This document shows positions 1-9,683 of a stretch of DNA of 64,000 nt, piece by piece (position 1 is the first letter of the stretch; every line of letters starts with the position of its first letter). This DNA is from Periconia sp. R9002. Taxonomy: Eukaryota; Ascomycota; Dothideomycetes; Pleosporales; Periconiaceae. A program made the position numbers and the translations under genes. Under the pieces are notes generated by a model. The model was not told the origin of the DNA. It saw nothing but the letters and a program-made list of their open reading frames with translations, and made no database searches. Location: contig JAMAHW010000013.1 in NCBI GenBank assembly GCA_023627715.1, positions 372,001 through 436,000 of the forward strand, read 5' to 3'.

Positions 1-247
1 TCATACCTCAGACTTCACCTGCCGCGCGTTGCCTATGGTTGGATGAAGAAGCGTTTCGGCCATTCCGCCTGCTAAAGGGCCACCTCCATACATCCGCGCT
101 CCATTTACCCATCCAACTATCCATCCATTCACCTATTTCCCTACTACCGCCTCCAGATTCAACTTCGTATTCACAGACAGACACGCTGCGCCGGCCCCCA
201 ATGACTGTATACTAGATACCATCCAGCCAACCCCTCCCCCGCAAAAC

Positions 248-1763
248 ATGGCAACGGCAGTGAAAAAGCTTTTCCACCCGCACCATCGCTCGCGCGAGGA
301 GAATCGATCGGGCCATGATTCACACACGAGTGAGCAGGACTCGCCTGCCATGGAACGCGCCCGCCAGGAGGAAAAGCACAATCTCATGCAGTGGGAAGAG
401 CAAAAGCACCCATTGGAACCAGGCCAGATAGACGACCCCAACCATAAAACGGTCGGCCAGTCGTCCAACGTCCTGCGCCAACAGGATTTCGAGCTGATCA
501 AAACATTGGGCACTGGTGCGCCAGGCGTCCCCTAGCGCACTGAGAGAACAGATTGCTAACTACGACTAGGGACCTTTGCGCGCGTGTGGCTCGTACGCCT
601 CAAAGACGTCAACAAAGGAAATGAGAACGTCGTTTTTGCTCTGAAGATTCTGCGCAAGACAGATGGTATGCACCTCGTTGCTCTTGCCAAGGCCATCCCA
701 TATTGATAACAATGCCTCAGTCATTCGCCTCAAGCAGGTGGAACACGTACGGAACGAGCGCAATGTTCTTGCTGCGGTCGCAGGTCACCCCTTCATAACC
801 ACCTTGGTCGCGAGTTTCCAGGACCACGACTCGCTGTACATGCTGGTACGCGCTCGCTCAGTCGATGTACCAACCAGCCCGCTAATATATCGTAGCTTGA
901 CTACTGTCCTGGCGGTGAAGTCTTCAGCTACCTTCGTAGGGCTCGCCGGTTCAATGAGCCGACATCACAATTTTACGCCGCTGAGATCGTCTTGATACTT
1001 GAGTTTTTGCATGAGCGGGAAGGCGTGGCATACAGGGATTTGAAACCCGAGAATATTTTGATTGACGCTGAAGGACACCTGAAATTGGTAGATTTTGGTT
1101 TTGCGAAAAAGGTAGAAAACAGTATGTACGGGAAGGCCGACACGACAAATACACACTAAAAATGACAGGGGAAACGTACACGCTCTGTGGTACACCCGAA
1201 TATCTAGCACCAGAAGTTATTAGGAATACCGGTAATAGCTACAACTACCCAGACCAAACCCGCATTGCTAACATAAGCAGGCCATGGTACTGCAGTCGAT
1301 TGGTGGGCATTTGGCATTTTAGTATACGAGTTCCTCGTTGGGCAACCACCGTTTTGGGATCAGAATCCCATGAAAATCTACGAACAGTGAGATGACACAG
1401 TATTTGGGATAGAGTGATCTCGATCTAATACGTATATACAGGATCGTGGAAGGCCGCGTTCGCTTTCCCTCTGCCATGTCTTCAGACGCCCGCGATCTTA
1501 TATCCGGCCTATGTACTGTTGACACCTCGAAACGATTGGGTAATATACAAGGCGGTGCAGGTGCAGTCAAAGCACACCCGTGGTTCAAGGATATTGACTG
1601 GGACGCGCTGTACCATCGCAAGGTGAACGGTCCGATCGTGCCACATCTCCGAGGGCCAGCCGACACGCGCAACTTTGACGAGTACGAACCCGAGTCTGCG
1701 GATAGAGAGCCGTACACGCAAGAAATGAGTAACAAGTGGGATGAACATTTTAAGGATTTTTAA
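248..1763 (+). CDS. pkaC2: cAMP-dependent protein kinase catalytic subunit, PkaC2/PkaB type
   Basis: Seven exons: 248-515, 570-665, 721-845, 896-1121, 1169-1231, 1281-1386 and 1442-1763, giving 401 residues in frame. It is an AGC-family Ser/Thr kinase, freed from the regulatory subunit by cAMP. Seen in order: an unremarkable charged N-terminus of about 80 residues, the Gly loop [10 protein letters not shown], the ATP lysine in FALKILRK, the catalytic loop YRDLKPEN, the metal motif DFGFAKK, the activation loop [18 protein letters not shown], and a C-terminal tail ending FKDF at the last residue. A free FxxF end is the hallmark of PKA catalytic chains. The [18 protein letters not shown] stretch resembles the second fungal isoform (Aspergillus PkaB) more than PkaA, but that subtype call is from memory of the family. 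The ATG at 248 is the first in frame. No defects seen. Confidence 0.93.
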
Positions 1764-2286
1764 CGAATTACGGTACGAATAAACGGACGAATATACAATC
1801 ACAAACGCAACGTGTCGCCTATGACCAGAGAGGAGCGAGGCAGTCTCACGGTAAGCCAGATGATCAAGGTGTCATGATGCTATGGATTAAAAGGCGGAGA
1901 CCGAGAGCGCAGAGAGAAATGACGATTGAGCTGGGAATTGGGTAGGTTGGTTAAGGGAGACACCGGGTTATAGCCCATTTCTACTTTGTTCGGGGCTTTT
2001 TGAGCCGGCAGCGAAGATTTGGACATCTCATTGGCGATTCTTTGTAGGAATTCGCTGTACTTGTAGGCGAGGCTCGTGCCTTTTTCAGTCCATTAGCTCG
2101 TTGTATTCAACTACAGAAAACGGATGACTTCATCTCGAATCTAGCATCCAAATGTTGTAAAGTAGATCGACAGCAGTTGAATCAAAGCTCTAGTTGCGCA
2201 CATGGGTTAGAAGACCTAGAATCAAACGATCATAGTTTTAGCAGATAAGTTAAGTAAACTAACGCGTGGCATTTTACACAATCGTA

Positions 2287-2460
2287 CATAGGGGTGGCAC
2301 GCCGGGAGGTCATACATATGTATACCGGGTAGCTAGTGTACCAGGCGTTATTCACAAATCAGATAACTATACTAGACATACTATGTAGGTTGTAGAGCTT
2401 CTGATTCGTAGAACCTATTAGTCCTCCCAATAGGTGACTTCCCGGCTTGCCACCCCTCTG
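2287..2460. mobile_element. MITE-like element with 26-bp terminal inverted repeats and TA target site
   Basis: Bases 2287-2312 and the reverse complement of 2435-2460 match at 23 of 26 positions, both carrying the core AGGGGTGGCA followed by GCCGGGA. The pair is flanked by TA on each side (2285-2286 and 2461-2462), the duplication expected for Tc1/mariner-type transposons. The 174-bp element has no coding capacity, so it is a non-autonomous miniature element. The family assignment rests only on TIR shape and the TA flank. I see no second copy in the window. Confidence 0.72.
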
Positions 2461-2928
2461 TATCAGTTGATAACCCCGTTACATGAACTTGCCGTGTTTG
2501 TCATGCATGAGCTACCTGAGAGGAAAACATACGACTACCTTCTTTCTCCTCTGGTATCCTGCAGATAGTCTCGAAACTGTCTCGTTTTCCGAACTCAGTA
2601 TATAGAGTTCGATTCCGATATCATCTACGTTACGACAGCCTACTTTGTAGATAGAAGTTGTAGGGCTGTGTCAAAGATTCAAAGCACATCTCGATGCCAA
2701 TAGTGAATTAGTATCTTGAGGTCTTTTGTTGTGATTCTTAAGAGCTTCCTAGCTGTGGTTCAAGCGTTGTACACCATGTTCTGCGAACTCGGTATTCTTT
2801 TTGTGGTCAACAAGAAACTGTACCATTGAATTTGTAGAGCATCATTTTCGGGAAGTTAGATGCAAAAATTACATACAAAATAGCGTATATGATGAATACC
2901 TTCGGTCCTCTTTTCCACTACCCTAAGA

Positions 2929-2944
2929 AACGTGATATCACGTT
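2929..2944. repeat. Perfect 16-base palindrome
   Basis: AACGTGATATCACGTT reads identically on both strands and contains two outward TCACGT half-sites. It lies about 1 kb upstream of SSK1. It could be a dimer-binding site or chance. Confidence 0.4.
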
Positions 2945-3940
2945 GGCAGGCACCGCGCAAATCAACCAGTACAAACTTTGTATATTTTGCTTGGACCTGG
3001 TAACAGACAGTCACATTTCCTAGAACTGAATGGTTGGATCATTTGATCCGTGAGGGGTTCAGTAGATGTAGCCGGATGTAGAGGGCGATAGCGGTTACTT
3101 GGGGTTGGGGTGTCTTATCTTGGGACATGCACGCATCAACACTTCCAAGGGCGAGGGGAGCATGACGACAAATAAATCAAAGATTGCAAGATGGTAGCGC
3201 CCGTGTTCATTGGCAGACGTGAAAGACAGCAGAGGTGCAGTGCGGGCAGGTGAATGCTCCTGGTTGCAGAATGGATAGTCAGGTAGGTAGGAGCAGGCTC
3301 CCATGTGATGGGGGAGATTCAAGAGGGTGTGATGGAGAGAGTCTAGCTTATGTACGCGTGCGGAAAGCAAGACACACACGGTAGTAAATACCAATCAAGG
3401 GGCCGGTGAATGCAGTGTGGTGGATGGCCAAAGGGCAAAAAGGGGGGTGTGCCCATGAAGAAGTAATACGGGGTTACTGCTGTCGAAGAGGCATCGGAAT
3501 GTGAATCGAAGACATCCGTGGCATCGTTGCAGGGCACGGTAGAAAGCAGGCTTGTTTGAGTTCCTCATCTGCGGTTCGGGGGGGCATGCTGGGTTGGACA
3601 ATGTGCCGTGTACTTGGACATCAATGGTTGTAGGGCGGATCGCCGATTGCTGTGGCCGCCCAGCCTTGAATCTCTCGTTGTTGTGCGCCACATCCATGTG
3701 CACCTGCCACGCAGTCTGAGCCTGAGCCTGAGCCCAGCAATACCGTACAGCCAACCTTGAGCCAGCCAAAAGTGGCCAATCTCTCTCTGCCTTTTGCAAA
3801 GTAGAAACAGGATCAAGCCCCGTCGGCCTGGCCCTCTCTCGTCCACCACGGCTTCACGGCCGTTTCTGCTCGACGGCGGGCTTTCATCGTGGACGTGGTC
3901 GTGGACTCGCGTGAAGCTCGTCGCTGCCGCCGCCGCCGCC

Positions 3941-6286
3941 ATGACGGGAATCAAGTCTCGCCTTAGCAGTGCTCGGCAGAAACTGTTGCGACGCCCTTCT
4001 TCGGCTTCAACAGGGAGCGGAGACCGTGCGCCGAAAAAGAGCGTCTCTCTCTCCAAACTCCCCAATTCCATTGCCTCGTCTTCGAACAACGTCAACGATG
4101 CAGACCCGCGCCTTACACAATCCGACTTGTTGGCTACTAACGTAGTAGGCACCTCGCTTTTGCAAGATCGGCACGACTCAACCGCACCATCGACAGACGA
4201 CACTTCCAGCTCTCACCCCAAATCTCCCATATCCACCACAGACGCGTCGGTTCATGTCGCCCGCCCGGCCGTCACCTTGGAAGCTCCCACGCCCGTCCAT
4301 CCTCCCGTCTCGCTGCCTTCCCCCGACCTAAACATCAACCACCATCCAAACCATAGCAACGCTACTGCAGAAGATCCTGCCGAGAACCTGTCCGAGCTGC
4401 CCTTCCGGTCCACCACTACCACCAAGCCGTCGCCTCCCCCCATCGTCCGCAAACAATCTCTCGTAGACGCCGCGAATGCACGCGCCATTACCTTGCTCGA
4501 TCCGGACATCCCCGCTGTCGCTGTCGCCCCGTCTTCCGATCCTTCTACCGGCCTAAGCCACTTCTCCTCTCCTACGAATTTCAGCGCCGGTATGCTGCAT
4601 CGCAAGATCTGGGTAAAGCGCCCCAATGCCTCCGCTACCTTGGTCCAGATCCGGGAGGATGATTTGGTTGATGATGTGCGGGAGATGATTCTTAAGAAAT
4701 ACGGCAATTCCTTGGGCCGGAGCTTCGATGCCCCCGACATCTTGCTCCGCATAGTGCCCCGCGATGCCACCAACCACACTGGATCCAAACCGCAAGATCG
4801 TGTACTAGGGCCTGAGGAGGAAATGTGTAGGACACTGGATGCATACTTCCCGGGCGGCCAGACCGTCGGCGAGGCCCTCATCATTGAGATACCCAAACCA
4901 AGGACACCAAAAGCCTCGCCACGGGTCCCTCTCTACTATGCCCATCACGATGACTCGGCCAGCCATCAGACCGAATACTTCCCACCCATGCCACCTGTAG
5001 CGAACCCCTCGCCTGCTGCTGGGCTACATGACTCTCGAGTCAGTCTTGCCCATGCCCCGCACTCGATAGCGGTTTTACAGACCGGCCAACTTCCGCCTTT
5101 GCCCTCACCGGGGAGTACAAGACGGCATCCCAAGCGACCGAGCAACACGCGCCATAATACCGCATCTCCCACCACCTTGACTGGAGTCCATCATGCTTCA
5201 GCATCCGCCCGTCCTTCGAATCGCCCACGCCACGATTCTTCCGCGTCCGAATCCAAACACTCTACTGCTGCGAACGCCCCGATCCCTACTCCACCTGTGC
5301 CTGTAGAATCTGTGCGTCAGACCTCCACCCCTCCAACTCCTCGAGTGGCTTCACCCCGACCGGATAAGAAGCGGAAGAAGCCAAAGCCGGTTGAGCCACC
5401 GAGTTTACCGGCAGGTTTATTGGACAACTCCGTACCACCTATCAACGTTCTGATTGTGGAAGACAACATTATCAACCTGAGAGTCTTGGGTGCTTTCATG
5501 CAGCGCCTAAAGGTGCGATGGCAGAGGGCTATGAATGGAAGGGAAGCCGTCACAAAATGGAGAGCAGGTGGTTTTCACTTGGTGCTCATGGATATCCAAC
5601 TTCCTATCATGGATGGATTACAAGCAACAAGAGAGATCAGACGGCTGGAGCGGGTCAATAGTATCGGTGTCTTTAGCTCCGGCAGTAGCGAGGCGCCCAA
5701 CAACAGACTCGGCGAAAACGGAAACTACTCTAGCAACGATATCAACGAAGACGACAAGCTTGGTGAAAAGAGCCTATTCAAAAGCCCCGTCATTATTGTG
5801 GCGCTTACGGCTAGCTCTCTCCAGAGTGACAGACATGAGGCTTTAGCAGCTGGCTGCAATGACTTCTTGACCAAGGTATGTGATCATACTAGAACGCATG
5901 TACGTGACTAATATGACTTCTAGCCGGTCAACTTCGTCTGGCTCGAGCGCAAGGTCAAGGAATGGGGTTGTATGCAAGCCTTGATCGATTTTGATGGGTG
6001 GCGCAAGTGGAAGGACTTCGCAACCGACTCTGACACCACTTCCGGCACTTCGAAACTTTCCACCTCGTATGCCAGCATTGCTCCTCGAAGAGGCAAAAAA
6101 CCCCCCAGTCCAACTTTACCTGCCAACCCGTCCAGTAATGGAGAGACAGGCCAAGCATCCACAACGAAGCCAAAAGATGAGGAGAAGAAGAATAAAAGAA
6201 GGAGCGTGGGTGTCGTGCCGCCTCCGTCACTCCCCGAAGAAGACGCGGCTCTTTCGACACCAGACGTAGAGAGTTCGGAGGGCTAG
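3941..6286 (+). CDS. ssk1: Ssk1-type response regulator of the HOG stress pathway
   Basis: Two exons, 3941-5875 and 5924-6286, giving 765 residues. Ssk1 takes phosphate from the Sln1-type phosphorelay through Ypd1 and, when unphosphorylated, activates the Ssk2-family MAPKKK upstream of Hog1. Roughly the first 490 residues are Ser/Pro/Thr-rich and disordered. A receiver domain follows, opening with LIVEDNIINLRVLG, with the phospho-acceptor Asp in LMDIQLPIMDG, a Ser/Asn-rich insert, then VALTASS and the conserved Lys in FLTKPVNFVWLERKVKEWG. The intron falls exactly at the TK/PV junction. The WGCMQALIDFDGWRKWK block after the receiver is typical of fungal Ssk1. The start at 3941 has a strong GCCGCCATGA context; an in-frame ATG at 3794 would add 49 residues of poor quality. 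The C-terminal tail is charged and disordered. Confidence 0.93.
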
Positions 6287-6960
6287 CGTCTTCCTTACAT
6301 CATCCCTAACAGCGTACTTCCGAACCATAATTATCATCTGTTGTGCTATACCATACCCTCCTGCTGTGCAGAGGTTGACATTCTATCCGCATCATACACA
6401 TACTCTCCATGCATTCCAGTCGGCTAAAGATTGTTACTGATTGTTTTGGCGCATCTCCTTTGTTTTGCATTATCGGATTTGGAGCTTTTCATTGGCTCTA
6501 CAAGCAACTATGGTTTCTTTGCCTCTCAAGCGTTTTCCTATCTTTGGTATGCCCTACTGGTTAGCTCACCACGGTGAGACGTACATGAATAATTTCACTT
6601 GTGGATGGGATTCTGAAGTATCTGTTTGGTATTTAATTGTCGCGAGTGGAGTAGTGCAATGGCCCCTGTTGTCGACAGACTACGGAGCACAAGTCAGCGT
6701 AGCAGAAGTAATTTTCATGTATCAGGCGAAAATGGCTCGCTAGATGCAATCTCCACAACAAAACCCGGGAATTTAATGACTTGTGATCTTGCGTAGTGAG
6801 AACATCGCTGAAGTGGGGGTTGGGGGAGCATTTGCGGTTGCTATGCCAACATCAGCATCCTAATCCCAAAGCGGGACAATGCATACAACCCTAGCAGGCA
6901 CGACGCAAAACCCATCACCTCTCGTTGCAATTCACCCACCGACAATCGCTCGAACTTACC
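6287..6960. other. Intergenic region, SSK1 to haspin
   Basis: This 674-bp stretch combines the 3' flank of SSK1 and the promoter of the haspin gene. A 100-codon open frame at 6441-6743 has no recognisable protein character. Nothing else seen. Confidence 0.5.
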
Positions 6961-9123
6961 ATGCCGCCCAAGCAAGTATATGGACGGAAACCCAAATCCA
7001 TCGCTACATTTTCAAAGCTCATCAGCCCGGATAAAGATGCTACATCAAATTCTTTGGCGAAGAGGTCCACCACCACGGCCGCAGTGGTGGCTGAGAAAGA
7101 CGACGTGCAAACATTGGAAGACGGACTGGCATTCTTGAGAATCGAAGATGATAAAGAAAATCTGGAAATCAGCGACAACGGATCAGCTAGAGCTCAAGGC
7201 AAAGGAAACAAACATGATGCAACAAAGAGAACAAAGAAAGCTCAGGCCAGCACTTCAGACCATAATTTGAACGACCTTACATCAGATGAAACGAGACGCG
7301 CAAAAAATCCTAAGGATACACAAAAGAAGGCGAGACCTGGGAAGGTTGCTGGAACCAAGTCAGCATCCAAGATAAAGAATGAGGTACCAGCGACTGCATC
7401 TAGCGAGCAAACAATCGATTGCGCGAAAGAAGACGGAGGGAAACAATTATCCTTAGCACCCTCTACCAGCGTTCCCGGTCGCAAACTCAAAGCTGTATTA
7501 ATACATAGACGCTCGTCAGCGGCCGCAATGCCAGTGCTGCCCACCCCAGCATCTACTCCGGACTCCCAATCAATTCTTAGTCTCGATCCTCAAGACATAT
7601 ACACAGATTACGTATCATCACTTTTGGCCCAGAGTTATGGGAAGAAGATCATCACGTTTGAAGAATGGTCATCAGCACTAGAAGCACATTTTACAGTGAC
7701 AAAGATTGCCGAAGCCTCATTTTCCGAAGTATATCGACTGTCCTCAACAAGCACAGCATTTGGTTCTGGAGATGAGTCCGTTCTGAAACTCATAGCACTG
7801 AAAACGCCACCAAACGCCCCTCTTCCAATCAATACCGAAGGACGCAGAGCAAGAGCTTCAACACGCCAACCGAAAAATATCGTGGAGGTGTGGAAAGAAC
7901 AGGACCAATGGAAGTCCGACGTGAGCGATGTTCATTCAGAAGTAAGATTGCTTCAAAACCTGAATCAGATTCCTGGATTTACAAACTTCCGAGAACTTAC
8001 CGTTCTCCAAGGCCGGCCTACTTCCCTGTTTGCCAACGCTTGGAAAGCATGGAATAAAAAGCGCGCGAAGGGTAGGAAGAGCGAGTTCCCAGACCCAAGC
8101 AAGAAAACAAGTTATGAAGACACTCAACTTTGGGCTGTGGTGGAGATGCAAGATGCAGGCACAGACTGTGAAAAGGTCATGGAAAACGGCGGTGTGAGCA
8201 CCGTATGGGAAGTTTGGGACGTCTTTTGGGGTGTTGTTCTCAGTGTCGCCAAGGCTGAAGAGACGTGCAAATTCGAACACCGCGATCTTCACCTGGAGAA
8301 CATATGCATCCGGTCTTCCAGATCTCACTCCGACGACGATCTTACTCGACCTTTCATCAAAAGTCCGCTTAGGCGCAAGCTGGGGTTTTCGGGTTTGGAT
8401 ACCACTGTCATTGACTATACGCTTTCTCGCGCAGATGTGTTGCCAACGGATAATTCGAGCCTTCTTCCTTCCCCATCTTCGACCAATTCATTGAGCAGCT
8501 CACCCCCCATGTTTGGTGAGGAAGATGTCGCCTATCTTGACCTTGGCAAAGACCCGAGTCTCTTTGAGGGCGACGCGAGCGAAGAATACCAATATGAAAT
8601 TTATCGCTACATGCGTGGTGTCGTATTGTACAACAACCCCCTTCAAAACTCACCACCCATTTGTAATCTACCGGATACTTGGCGCCGTTCGCCTCGGAAA
8701 ACTGGTCAACATATCCGGTTCGATGAAGAAGGTGATGAAGGTATGCCCGTTCGCCGCTCGCCGCGCAAACAGGCTGCAGCCAAAAGCAGTGCAGTACCCT
8801 CGGATATCTGGAAGTCATTTCATCCCCGAACTAATTTAGTGTGGGCGCATTTCATCCTAAGCAAGCTCCTTCAGCATCTGGAAGGCAGCGAACCCACAGC
8901 GCTCTCAGCGAAACAGTTGATGAGGAATGTGGAAGCGAAACCCGGTGACTCGGGGAAAGTTGTCAAGAAGGCTTGCAAGCTGTTTGCTATTCTGCAGAAA
9001 GTAAGCCGACTCTTGCAGCCAGAGACTATGAGGACACCAGGAAGTTTGGAAAGTGTCAAGGAGTTGGTTGTGTTGGCTATAGAAGAGAGATGGTTGAGGA
9101 TCGAGGACGTCACAGGGGCGTGA
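6961..9123 (+). CDS. Haspin-like histone H3 Thr3 kinase
   Basis: Single exon, 720 residues. Haspins phosphorylate histone H3 on Thr3 and help place the chromosomal passenger complex at centromeres in mitosis. The first 230 or so residues are disordered and basic; they begin with a VYGRKPK..FSKLISP block like other fungal haspins and carry a KEN triplet at residues 65-67. The kinase part shows the divergent haspin features: ITFEEW, a degenerate Gly loop with ASFSEVYRL, catalytic FEHRDLHLENICI, and DYT (in VIDYTLSRAD) in place of DFG, followed by the haspin C-terminal domain. A Ser/Pro-rich loop lies after the DYT motif. The ATG at 6961 (TTACCATGCC) is chosen over an in-frame ATG at 6925, which would add 12 unhelpful residues. 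Confidence 0.9.
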   Translation: MPPKQVYGRKPKSIATFSKLISPDKDATSNSLAKRSTTTAAVVAEKDDVQTLEDGLAFLRIEDDKENLEISDNGSARAQGKGNKHDATKRTKKAQASTSDHNLNDLTSDETRRAKNPKDTQKKARPGKVAGTKSASKIKNEVPATASSEQTIDCAKEDGGKQLSLAPSTSVPGRKLKAVLIHRRSSAAAMPVLPTPASTPDSQSILSLDPQDIYTDYVSSLLAQSYGKKIITFEEWSSALEAHFTVTKIAEASFSEVYRLSSTSTAFGSGDESVLKLIALKTPPNAPLPINTEGRRARASTRQPKNIVEVWKEQDQWKSDVSDVHSEVRLLQNLNQIPGFTNFRELTVLQGRPTSLFANAWKAWNKKRAKGRKSEFPDPSKKTSYEDTQLWAVVEMQDAGTDCEKVMENGGVSTVWEVWDVFWGVVLSVAKAEETCKFEHRDLHLENICIRSSRSHSDDDLTRPFIKSPLRRKLGFSGLDTTVIDYTLSRADVLPTDNSSLLPSPSSTNSLSSSPPMFGEEDVAYLDLGKDPSLFEGDASEEYQYEIYRYMRGVVLYNNPLQNSPPICNLPDTWRRSPRKTGQHIRFDEEGDEGMPVRRSPRKQAAAKSSAVPSDIWKSFHPRTNLVWAHFILSKLLQHLEGSEPTALSAKQLMRNVEAKPGDSGKVVKKACKLFAILQKVSRLLQPETMRTPGSLESVKELVVLAIEERWLRIEDVTGA

Positions 9124-9683
9124 AGAGAAGAGATGCATGGCGTATCGATTGGAGTTGGAAGGCTTTTTTATTCCTGCATGAACAGCATAGCGAATTGGTG
9201 TTTCGGGTGGTCTTGGGCAAGGTTGCATTGCTACGTTTATATATGTTTCCGAATTGACGGATTATACGTACCTAAGAAAGTGTAACCCAGTGGTGAAAAT
9301 AGTGAGAGATGGGATGGCGGATCTATTTAAGGCCTTAGCTTCGGCTAGAACGAACCCCACAGACGACGACCTGGTCCCTTCGAAGGCTAGCTGCGGCAGC
9401 ACCACCACCAACACACACACGACTCCCGAGTAAGCGCCACCTTTACCACATTCCCTTGTTTGCAATTGCCAACTTTCTCATCAATTGCAATTGAACGTCC
9501 ACTTTGCTTTTCTTTAAAGCATTGGATCCACCTACAACTCCCTCGAGTACGCAGACCCTGACATTGCCCCGCAACCCTGCATGGCGTCCTTCCTCCCATC
9601 TGAGCTTTTGAGAACACGTTAGCTGATAGCTGCTGCATCTTGCAATTTAGTAACACCACGACCACCGGCAACCGCAACCCATC
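9124..9683. other. Intergenic region, haspin to Tudor-SN
   Basis: This 560-bp stretch holds the 3' flank of the haspin gene and the promoter and leader of the Tudor-SN gene. No coding or structural signal seen. Confidence 0.5.

Larger units (their letters stand above)
1764..3940. other. Intergenic region, PKA to SSK1
   Basis: This 2.2 kb stretch has stops in all frames and no gene I can support. It holds the 3' flank of the kinase, a small inverted-repeat element (2287-2460, listed separately), a perfect 16-base palindrome at 2929-2944 and, on the right, the promoter and leader of SSK1. Confidence 0.6.

Noticed and set aside
2287..2460. Inverted-repeat element as an autonomous transposon
   Set aside because: Only 174 bp with no open frame, so it cannot encode a transposase.
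4252..4896. Minus-strand open frame of 214 codons inside SSK1
   Set aside because: Lies fully antisense to the disordered part of SSK1 and has no domain character.
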